This document shows positions 25,601-33,400 of a DNA stretch of 64,000 bases, one piece after another. The stretch comes from Clostridiales bacterium UBA4039 (GTDB lineage: Bacteria; Bacillota; Clostridia; Lachnospirales; Vallitaleaceae). How positions within the stretch are numbered: the first letter of the stretch is position 1; the number at the start of each line of letters is the position of its first letter. The DNA lies in the NCBI GenBank assembly GCA_002382805.1, contig DGAD01000032.1, positions 62,001 to 126,000 of the forward strand, given 5' to 3'. The position numbers and the translations under genes were made by a program. The notes beneath the pieces are model-generated. The model was not told the DNA's origin. It worked only from the letters and a program-made list of their open reading frames with translations, and did no database searches.

Positions 25601-25630
25601 GATTATGTAATTTTATTACATAATCTTATT
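25596..25630. terminator. Perfect palindrome spanning both stop codons of convergent genes
   Basis: Fifteen-base arms AATAAGATTATGTAA and TTACATAATCTTATT with a five-base loop. The left arm holds the dinB stop and the right arm holds the stop of the nucleoid-protein gene. T tails are weak on both strands, but the position suggests bidirectional termination or mRNA 3'-end protection. Confidence 0.7.
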
Positions 25631-26629
25631 GATGTCTTTAATAATAATAGAGATTTTTCCGTTAGGTTCAGTGACAAATTCCATCTTTTGAGGGTTATTG
25701 TAAAAGTCCATGGGTATCTTTATTTCAATACCTTCATCTGTTTTTATACGCTGTTTTTCAAAGGTTCGGTTGATTGTTTTTTCGGTAATGGCAATCTTAG
25801 GTTCGTCAATACCTTTTTTTTCAAGAGTACTAAAGAAGATTTCTTTTGCCTCATCTTGTGCCGGAAAAGCTTCCTTGGCAAAACTTTCCAAGTCAAGTTC
25901 GCCTTCTTCATTTAAGTTTGAGTAAAGTTTTTCTGTGATTTCTGCTTTTTTTTCAATATCCGTATCAAAATATTTTTTGGCTACTTTATTGGTTGCTGTT
26001 TTAACTGCTTGCATTTGCTCTTTAGAGGAAAGCTTGGTATGACACTTAAAAAACAATGTTGATAGATAATGTTTTTTTTCTCCATCGATATCGACAAGTT
26101 TGTCTAAAAGTTGAACATCAAAGGTTTCAAGGTCAATCACTGCAGCTTCGGTAATTTTTTGACCATAATTCGGTAGTGTGGTTCGATGCTGGATGATGGT
26201 GTTTATATTGACATCGCTTTCATAGTCCGTAAAGTGAATAAATGTGTTTTGATAATTGAGTTTTAATAAAGCAAGATAGTCGTGCATATTATATCGGTAC
26301 TGAATAATAGCAAGGTCTGCGCTAGGGATATTGATATGTGCGCTCATAATGGAAAAAAGCTGACCGGCAGTTTGCTTGGAAAAGGTAACAAAATCAATTA
26401 TTTCATCCCGATATTCTTTCAAATAATTTAAAAAGAGATTGTATTCTTCGTCAAATACACAGTTTCGTAAAGCGTCATCATTGGTAGTTTTGCAGATATG
26501 GTGTGCAAAAAAATCATTGATATCAATGGAGGTTGGCATTTCATCCATAGACATTACTGGCATGGTAATGGATGTGTCCAGTATATGAATAATTATTTTT
26601 TTGATTTGTATTTCTTCAGGTTTTATCAT
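25616..26629 (-). CDS. Nucleoid-associated protein (YejK/NdpA family)
   Basis: Protein of 337 residues. The N-terminal segment IKKIIIHILDTS, the acidic-loop region with INDFFAHHICKTTNDD, and the middle YRYNMHDYLALLKLNYQNTF follow the 37-kDa nucleoid-associated protein family (YejK/NdpA). These bind DNA and associate with the nucleoid; some are part of phage-defence neighbourhoods, but nothing of that kind surrounds this copy. The start at 26629 follows an AAAGAAGGTTC stretch. A minus-strand TATAAT lies at 26671-26666. Confidence 0.82.
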   Translation of the reverse strand: MIKPEEIQIKKIIIHILDTSITMPVMSMDEMPTSIDINDFFAHHICKTTNDDALRNCVFDEEYNLFLNYLKEYRDEIIDFVTFSKQTAGQLFSIMSAHINIPSADLAIIQYRYNMHDYLALLKLNYQNTFIHFTDYESDVNINTIIQHRTTLPNYGQKITEAAVIDLETFDVQLLDKLVDIDGEKKHYLSTLFFKCHTKLSSKEQMQAVKTATNKVAKKYFDTDIEKKAEITEKLYSNLNEEGELDLESFAKEAFPAQDEAKEIFFSTLEKKGIDEPKIAITEKTINRTFEKQRIKTDEGIEIKIPMDFYNNPQKMEFVTEPNGKISIIIKDINKIM

Positions 26630-26716
26630 GGTGAACCTTCTTTCTAAAATGGTTTAAACGAGAATATTATAACATAGAACGGACTGAGTATAAAAGGTTT
26701 ACTTTTTTATGATTAA

Positions 26717-26725
26717 TGGTATAAT
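26717..26725 (+). promoter_or_regulatory. Extended -10 promoter element before the small membrane-protein genes
   Basis: TGGTATAAT, an extended -10 with TATAAT at 26720-26725, 34 bases before the first small gene. Confidence 0.55.
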
Positions 26726-26759
26726 TAACTAAATGATTTTATTTGTTAGGAGTGAAAAA

Positions 26760-26921
26760 ATGATTGAATATAGTGACAAAATATATAAAAGAATAACACA
26801 AGCTGGAGTAACAGGTATTGTACTTGGAATTATTACTATTGTTGGTGCGGTAGCCATTGGAACGATGTCGATTATTTTTGGGAGTAAACTATTAAGTTTA
26901 AGAAAGCACTTAATTGATTAA
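26760..26921 (+). CDS. Small membrane protein
   Basis: Protein of 53 residues with a hydrophobic stretch from about residue 17 to 46 (AGVTGIVLGIITIVG onward) that could form one long or two short membrane helices, flanked by charged ends. Function unknown. ATG 26760 follows TTAGGAGTG; the longer frame from 26733 has no ribosome site. A similar protein follows after 15 bases, which supports a real small operon. Confidence 0.55.
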   Translation: MIEYSDKIYKRITQAGVTGIVLGIITIVGAVAIGTMSIIFGSKLLSLRKHLID

Positions 26922-26936
26922 GGTTTGGGAGATGCC

Positions 26937-27173
26937 ATGCGAATAGATAATGATTTGAGTAATTATAGCATTGCTTCTGTGATTATAGGATCAATAAGTC
27001 TTGTATTATGGATTATACCGCTTTTAGCAATTTTTGTTTCATTTGTGGGAGGATATACCGGAGTAAAAGGGTATCACTCTGAAAAGAGACGATTATCAAA
27101 AGCTGGTATTTTTTTTAGCGTATTGGGGTTTGGACTCAGTGTGCTTCGAAGTGGTTATGTTTACTTTATGTAA
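26937..27173 (+). CDS. Small membrane protein, DUF4190-like
   Basis: Protein of 78 residues with two membrane segments (about 14-38 and 52-72). SIASVIIGSISLVLW near the start and GYTGVKGYHSEKRR before the second segment resemble DUF4190-type proteins, small two-helix membrane proteins of unknown role. I chose the ATG at 26937, after TTTGGGAGA; the track back to 26925 starts inside that site with TTG. Lies between two other small membrane-protein genes. Confidence 0.6.
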   Translation: MRIDNDLSNYSIASVIIGSISLVLWIIPLLAIFVSFVGGYTGVKGYHSEKRRLSKAGIFFSVLGFGLSVLRSGYVYFM

Positions 27174-27191
27174 GTGTGAATTGGAGACCGT

Positions 27192-27521
27192 ATGAAAACG
27201 AACAAAGCAGTTTTAAAACTAAATGCTAAACCGCATAATCGATTTGGGGTGGCATCCTTGATACTTGCAATTATCGCTTATGCGTTGTCGGCTATAAGTA
27301 TATATATTATTGCGTTTTATACACGTGATGAACAAAATATTATACGTGCAGGGACACTAGAGATGATTGGGGCATTAGTGACACTTGCAGGAATTGGTGT
27401 GGGTGTTATTGGGGAAGAACCGGATGATACAGAAAAAATCTTTGCCCATATTGCATTGATTTTACATGGCTTAGGGCTTATATATCATGGGATTGTCTTT
27501 TATCAAGGATTTTTTGTTTAA
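27192..27521 (+). CDS. Small membrane protein, DUF6142-like
   Basis: Protein of 109 residues with three membrane segments (about 18-42, 57-75 and 83-106). The start includes RFGVASLILAIIAYALS and the end HIALILHGLGLIYHGIVFY. It resembles a family of three-helix clostridial membrane proteins of unknown function, to which DUF6142 may belong; I am not certain of the number. TTGGAGACC precedes the ATG. The MocR regulator gene begins 25 bases downstream, so all may be cotranscribed. Confidence 0.6.
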   Translation: MKTNKAVLKLNAKPHNRFGVASLILAIIAYALSAISIYIIAFYTRDEQNIIRAGTLEMIGALVTLAGIGVGVIGEEPDDTEKIFAHIALILHGLGLIYHGIVFYQGFFV

Positions 27522-27546
27522 GTTGTGAGGATAAAGAAGGGGAGCA

Positions 27547-28962
27547 ATGGAAAAAGTCTTTTTTGTTGAAAAAAATACACAAGATCCATTATACATACAA
27601 TTATATAATAGCATCATCAAAGAAATAAAAAGCGGCCATTTATCCGGGGATGAAAAAATGCCGTCTATTCGTCAATTGTCCAATAATATGGGGATTTCTC
27701 GAACAACAATTGAAAATACATATGCGCAGCTGGTATCAGAAGGATATCTCTATTCGTTACCGCAAAAAGGATATTATGTAACTTCAATGAAGCTCTCTGC
27801 CTTTTCTGATCAGATCGACAGTGACGACGATGCAGAAATCCAAAAATATTTAGAGGAAAATGAAGCGCAATACGATTTCACAGGAGAATATGTAGAATAC
27901 GATAATTTTGACATGACACTATGGAAAAAAAATATTAATCGTGCACTCAATGATGATGCACTTGAACTCTATCATATGGGACAACCATTTGGCGAACTGC
28001 TTCTAAAAAAACAAATATGTGAGTATTTTCAACGTGTACGTGGCATCAAGGCGCGTGACAGTCAAATCATTATTGGCTCTGGTATGCAAGGATTGTTAGG
28101 ACCGTTATCACGGTTGTTTTATAATAGAGGATATCAGACGTTGACTATAGAAAACCCGGGATTTAATATTGCAAAAGACGTCTTTACCCAGGCCAATTAT
28201 TCAATTGTTCCCATTGGACTAAAAAATAATGTCTTAGATATTAGCCAACTAAAAAAACAAAAAAATCAAGTTTGCTTCACATCACCAAGTTATCAGTTTC
28301 CTTATGGAAGTATTATGCCCATGAATACGCGATTTGAGTTGCTTGAATGGGCGAATGACTCCGATAGCTATATTATTGAAGATGACTATAATAATGAGCT
28401 TCGATACATAGGTAAGCCTATTCGATCGCTTCAGGGGATGGATCGACATGAGCGAGTGATTTATATGGGGTCATTTTCAACACTTTTACTGCCAAGCATT
28501 CGCATTAGTTTTATGGTGTTGCCAAAACCCTTACTGACAGCGTATATCAAAGAAAACTATCGAGGGACACAAAGTGCATCCAAACTGGAACAATTGGCCT
28601 TGGCTAATATGTTGAAAAATGATGACTTTGGACGGCATATTCGTCGATTGCGCAAAAATTATCGAAACAAATATTTTTTGCTAAAAAAGCTCTTACATAA
28701 ACATTTAGAAGAATATGCATCCATTGAGATAGATCCGGCAGGCGTAACCTGTGTGTTAAACGTAAAACAGCCTTTTAACAAACAGTTGTTTTACTCGCTA
28801 CAAAGAAAATACCATGTTCGTTGTTGCCTGCTTTCAGAATTTATGATAGGTCAAGAGCAAACCTATGAACAATTTATTGTACTAAACTACCGAGGAATAG
28901 AAACATCAAAAGTCGAAGAAGGAATTATTCGCATTAAGGAGGTCATATGCCGGCTACATTAG
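27547..28962 (+). CDS. MocR-family GntR/aminotransferase regulator lacking the PLP lysine
   Basis: Protein of 471 residues: a GntR winged helix (about 10-78; SIRQLSNNMGISRTTIENTY) joined to a class I aminotransferase-like domain (about 115-470). In MocR proteins the PLP Schiff-base Lys lies in a GTFSK-x-L-x-P-x-x-R motif. Here the same place reads GSFSTLLLPSIRI, so the Lys is replaced by Thr312. The neighbouring landmarks survive: SPSYQFPYGSIMP (with Tyr in place of the usual His) and IIEDDYNNELRY. It may no longer bind PLP as an aldimine and could sense another ligand. It probably regulates adjacent genes. The ATG follows GGGGAGCA. Confidence 0.85.
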   Translation: MEKVFFVEKNTQDPLYIQLYNSIIKEIKSGHLSGDEKMPSIRQLSNNMGISRTTIENTYAQLVSEGYLYSLPQKGYYVTSMKLSAFSDQIDSDDDAEIQKYLEENEAQYDFTGEYVEYDNFDMTLWKKNINRALNDDALELYHMGQPFGELLLKKQICEYFQRVRGIKARDSQIIIGSGMQGLLGPLSRLFYNRGYQTLTIENPGFNIAKDVFTQANYSIVPIGLKNNVLDISQLKKQKNQVCFTSPSYQFPYGSIMPMNTRFELLEWANDSDSYIIEDDYNNELRYIGKPIRSLQGMDRHERVIYMGSFSTLLLPSIRISFMVLPKPLLTAYIKENYRGTQSASKLEQLALANMLKNDDFGRHIRRLRKNYRNKYFLLKKLLHKHLEEYASIEIDPAGVTCVLNVKQPFNKQLFYSLQRKYHVRCCLLSEFMIGQEQTYEQFIVLNYRGIETSKVEEGIIRIKEVICRLH

Positions 28963-29366
28963 AACTCTTTTTGTCCTATCAGATTCTGCCAATAATTGGT
29001 GGAATGTATTTGATAGCTTTTATTATTGTTATTGTTGGTTTTAAGTATGCAGGAGTAAAAAGACGTAAAGATGTAATTATGCGAAGTGGGTTGATGCATG
29101 GAACCTACATTTTTTTAAGCCATGCGTTAGGACTTATGCTCTACAGTACGGTGTTGTTATGCATTCATGCATACGGGTTAAGGTTTGACTATGTACATAA
29201 TGTAACCCTTACAATAATATCGATGCTATGTGCGGTAGTGATTTACATGATGCTGACAAAGTATCTGTGGCTTCGTATTGCTCTGTCAAAAAAAGAGGCG
29301 AATAGGTTGATTGTATACGCATTAGTGTTTGTTACTCCCTGGTATTTTATTTTGAACTTCCTTTAG
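28947..29366 (+). CDS. Unknown four-helix membrane protein
   Basis: Protein of 139 residues with four membrane segments (about 12-35, 52-75, 87-110 and 120-138) and short charged loops such as KYAGVKRRKD. Not recognised. The ATG at 28947 follows AAGGAGGTC and overlaps the last 16 bases of the MocR gene, a sign of coupled translation. Functional linkage to the regulator is plausible but not shown. Confidence 0.6.
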   Translation: MPATLELFLSYQILPIIGGMYLIAFIIVIVGFKYAGVKRRKDVIMRSGLMHGTYIFLSHALGLMLYSTVLLCIHAYGLRFDYVHNVTLTIISMLCAVVIYMMLTKYLWLRIALSKKEANRLIVYALVFVTPWYFILNFL

Positions 29367-29381
29367 AATTTATGTTATAAT
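29352..29381 (+). promoter_or_regulatory. Promoter of the receiver-like gene
   Basis: TTGAAC at 29352-29357, 18-base spacer, TATAAT at 29376-29381 with an upstream TG (extended -10). It lies in the last codons of the preceding gene and its downstream gap. Confidence 0.7.
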
Positions 29382-29413
29382 AGACAAAGACAAAATGGAT
29401 AGGAGTATCTCTT

Positions 29414-29866
29414 ATGGAAAAGAAAGCATTGTTGATTAATGATTCAAAGTTTGAAAGCTTAATATTAAAGGACATGCTTCAAAAAATGGGATTTGAAGTG
29501 GAGATAGCGGATGAATATGAGGCGCTTTATGCAATTGAACGTGATGAACCCAATGTTGTTATTGTGAACTATATTATGCAACAAACGCGTGGAGACAAAC
29601 TCATTCAACTCATAAAAGCTGGAATGCCGCATATTAAATGTGTACTTTCTTCGAGTAATCCCATTCATAAGTCCGATTTTTCGGGAGACTATATTGATGG
29701 CGTACTACAAACCCCGGCATCAATGTTCTTACTTGAGAGTGTCATAAAAAAAATTCTACGTGACCCTGAACCGGCAGATGAAACCCTGTGTATACATTGT
29801 CATAAGGATTTATCTCAATTTGATGCAGCCATCACTTTTTGCCCATTTTGCGGGGCGCAAATATAA
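29414..29866 (+). CDS. Degenerate receiver domain with C-terminal zinc ribbon
   Basis: Protein of 150 residues. Residues 1-118 have the fold of a response-regulator receiver (ALLINDSKFESLILKDML; QTRGDKLIQLIKAGMPHIK). The usual phosphoacceptor Asp is Asn52 (VVIVNYIM), the first of the acidic pair is Asn9, and the conserved Lys of the KP motif is replaced (LQTPAS). It is therefore unlikely to be phosphorylated in the normal way. The C-terminus carries a zinc ribbon with two Cys pairs, CIHCHKD and FCPFCGAQ. The HD hydrolase gene follows after ten bases. It may act as a docking or output-modulating protein; partner unknown. Confidence 0.75.
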   Translation: MEKKALLINDSKFESLILKDMLQKMGFEVEIADEYEALYAIERDEPNVVIVNYIMQQTRGDKLIQLIKAGMPHIKCVLSSSNPIHKSDFSGDYIDGVLQTPASMFLLESVIKKILRDPEPADETLCIHCHKDLSQFDAAITFCPFCGAQI

Positions 29867-29876
29867 AGGAGTATAT

Positions 29877-30470
29877 ATGCCAAAAGACATAAATCGACTG
29901 AAACAACAAATGGACTTTATTATAGAAATAGACAAATTAAAAGCAGTGTTTCGACAAAGCTATCTTGCCGATGGCACGCGAAAGGAAAATGATCCTGAGC
30001 ATTCTTGGCATTTGGCTATGATGGCGATAATACTAAGTGAATATGCAAATGTAGAAGTAGATGTTTTAACAGTGGTTAAGATGGTGCTGATACATGATAT
30101 TGTTGAAATTGATGCAGGTGATACCTATGCATATGATGAAAAAGGGCACGAACTTAAGCTGTTAAAAGAGCGAGAGGCTGCAAAACGTATTTTTGGCTTG
30201 TTGCCAAAAGAACAAGGTCAAGAATATGAACGATTATGGGAAACTTTTGAACAAAAACAGACACCTGAAGCAAAATTTGCTGCGGCGATTGATCGAGTGC
30301 AACCTATTTTGCTCAACTATTTATCGAAAGGTAAGGCCTGGCTTGAACATGGAATATATAAGGAACAGGTTATAGACTATAATAAACATGCCGCTGAAGG
30401 CAGTTTATCTATATGGGAATATATAAAGAACATTATTGATGAAGCCTATGCTGAGGGATATCTTAGGTAG
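29877..30470 (+). CDS. HD-domain hydrolase (YfbR/HDDC2-like)
   Basis: Metal-dependent phosphohydrolase of 198 residues. The HD-type ligands are seen in NDPEHSWHLAMM and VLIHDIVEIDAGDTYAY, followed by the later Asp in AAIDRVQPILLN. This matches the 5'-deoxynucleotidase-like YfbR/HDDC2 branch, which dephosphorylates deoxyribonucleoside monophosphates; the precise substrate is not shown. ATG 29877 follows AAAGGAGT; a longer frame to 29760 overlaps the previous gene and carries no site. It lies between the receiver-like gene and the large activase gene in one apparent operon. Confidence 0.85.
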   Translation: MPKDINRLKQQMDFIIEIDKLKAVFRQSYLADGTRKENDPEHSWHLAMMAIILSEYANVEVDVLTVVKMVLIHDIVEIDAGDTYAYDEKGHELKLLKEREAAKRIFGLLPKEQGQEYERLWETFEQKQTPEAKFAAAIDRVQPILLNYLSKGKAWLEHGIYKEQVIDYNKHAAEGSLSIWEYIKNIIDEAYAEGYLR

Positions 30471-30499
30471 CAGTGTAAGTATGTATGGAGGAAAAAAGA

Positions 30500-33400
30500 A
30501 TGAATAAGATTCATATTGGATTAGATGTTGGTTCAACAACTGTTAAAGTTGTCATACTCAATGAAAGATGTGACATGATTTATAGTAAATACAAGCGCCA
30601 TTATTCGGATATTCGGGCAACAGTATTTTCTTTAATCCAAAGCATCAACCGACATTTTCCTGGACATGAATGTACAATTAAAGTAACAGGATCGGGAGGA
30701 TTAGGCATTTCCAAATGGTTATCTATTCCGTTTATACAAGAAGTGGTAGCATGCTCTAAGACTGTTGAACGCATTATTCCCAAAACGGATGTTGCGATTG
30801 AGTTAGGCGGAGAAGATGCCAAGATTACCTATTTTGAAGGAACATCTATTGATCAACGAATGAATGGTACCTGTGCTGGTGGGACAGGTGCATTTATAGA
30901 CCAGATGGCGTCGCTTTTAGAGACGGATGCTTCTGGATTAAATGAATTAGCCAAAAAACATCAAGTAATTCATCCCATTGCGGCTCGCTGTGGCGTTTTT
31001 GCAAAGACAGATGTACAGCCGCTACTGAATGAAGGTGCAGCAAAAGAAGATATTGCTGCATCAATCTTTCAAGCGGTAGTTAATCAAACCATAAGTGGTT
31101 TGGCGTGTGGAAAGCCGATTCGCGGTAATGTAGCATTTCTAGGCGGTCCTCTTTACTTCTTGTCGGAGTTGCGCCAACGCTTTGTTGAAACATTAAAACT
31201 AAAAAAAGAGCAAATTATGTTTCCTGAACATCCACAGTTGTTTGTAGCTATAGGTGCATCATTAGAATCTTTTTCACAAGATTCTATCAATGTTAAAACC
31301 CTTATAGAGCGATGTGAAGACCTCTCAGCTTCTGAAGCAAGCGAAGTAGCACGGCTAGACGCGTTATTTTTGTCAGATGAAGAACTTGAAGCGTTTTTGG
31401 TGCGTCATGAAAAAGCCAAAGTAAAAAAAGCTGAGCTTAAAGACTATGAAGGTCCTATATATCTAGGAATTGATGCAGGCTCAACAACGACAAAAATGGT
31501 TTTAATGGGAGAAAACCATGAAATATTATATTCGTTTTATGGGAGTAACCGTGGTAAGCCCTTGAATTTGATTGCAGATGTATTGCGGGAGATATACCAT
31601 CAAATGCCGGATAAGGCGTATATTGCAAAAAGTACGATTACAGGTTATGGGGAAGCGCTGATAAAAGAAGCGCTCAAAATTGACATAGGTGAGATTGAAA
31701 CTATTGCGCACTATAAAGCGGCAAATCACTTTTTACCTGGTGTCGAATTTATTTTAGACATTGGCGGACAAGATATGAAGTGTCTTCGTGTTAAAAATGG
31801 TGTCATTGATGATATCTTATTAAATGAAGCATGTTCCTCAGGATGTGGGTCCTTTTTAGAGACCTTCTCCAGTTCATTAAATCTAAAAATAGAAGATTTT
31901 GCTAAAGCGGCGTTGGATTCTCGGCGCCCGGTTGATTTAGGTTCAAGGTGTACAGTATTTATGAACTCAAGGGTTAAACAGGCTCAAAAAGAAGGCGCAA
32001 CTGTTGGGGACATATCCGCAGGATTGTCGTATTCAGTAATAAAAAATGCTATTCAAAAAGTAATCAAAATCAGAGATCCAGAAGCAATGGGAAGTAAGAT
32101 CATTGTTCAAGGAGGAACTTTTTATAATAATGCTGTATTAAGGGCGTTTGAAAAAGTGAGTGGCAGAGAAGTCGTTCGACCGGATATCGCCGGAATTATG
32201 GGGGCTTATGGCGCGGCTATTATTTCAAAAGAACGATGTGAAGCGGGAGAACGTTCATCATTGCTTTCCTTAGAACAGATGGAAGCTTTCGAATTTTCTA
32301 CAGATATGGATCGATGTCAATTGTGCTCAAATCAATGCCTATTGACCATATCCACATTTAATGATGGTCGTCGTTTTGTATCAGGGAATCGATGTGAACG
32401 TGGAGCTGGAATTACAAAGCCGAATAATGAAAAAATGCCGAACTTATATGATGAAAAATATAAGCGAATATTTAGTTATAAGTCACTTCCTCTAAAGGAT
32501 GCTGTACGAGGGGAGATTGGTATTCCAAGAGTACTTAACATGTATGAGAATTATCCGTTTTGGCATACATTTTTTACAGAGCTTGGATATCGTGTTGTAT
32601 TATCGCCAAAGTCTTCCAAAAAAATATATGAAGAAGGGATTGAGACGATTCCATCAGAATCCGTGTGCTATCCTGCAAAAATTGTTCATGGCCATATTAT
32701 GCATCTTATTGGAAAAAATATTAAAACAATATTTTATCCCTCAGTGGCTTATGAAGAAAAAGAAGTACATCAAGCAGATAACCATTATAACTGCCCAATT
32801 GTTACATCTTATCCAGAGACAATCAAACATAATACTGATGCGATTGTCCAAGGAGATGTTCGCTTGATTCAACCTTTCTTAGCTTTGGATACAAAGAAAA
32901 ATATCGTTAAAGGTTTGATGGAGGCGTTTTCACAAGACCAATTAACTCAAGAAGAAATTGAACGCGCGGTAGATAAAGCATGGGCTGAAAAAGAAGTCGT
33001 AAAGGCAGATATACGCCGACGAGGTGAAGAAGTCGTAAAAGAGCTTCAAAAAATGGGTCGTCGAGGCATTGTCTTGGCGGGTCGTCCATATCATGTTGAT
33101 CCAGAGATTAATCATGGATTAACCAACATTATTACCGACCTAGGTATGGGCATCTTAACAGAAGATAGTATTGCTCACTTGGCTGCGCCCAAACGTCCGC
33201 TTCGGGTTCTTGATCAATGGTCGTATCATACACGCTTATATCATGCGGCAGAGTATGTTGGACGTACACCGGGACTTGAACTAGTCCAGCTGACTTCCTT
33301 TGGATGTGGTGTCGATGCAGTAACCAGTGACCAGGTCCATGAAATCCTTGAAGAACATGGTAAGCTATATACGTTGATAAAGATTGATGAAGGTAACAAT

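Noticed and set aside
25616..26629. Phage-defence island around the YejK-type gene
   Set aside because: Its neighbours are dinB and small membrane-protein genes; no nuclease, helicase or toxin gene is adjacent.
32499..32867. Plus-strand 122-codon frame inside the activase gene
   Set aside because: Alternative frame of a supported gene; no ribosome site and no family.
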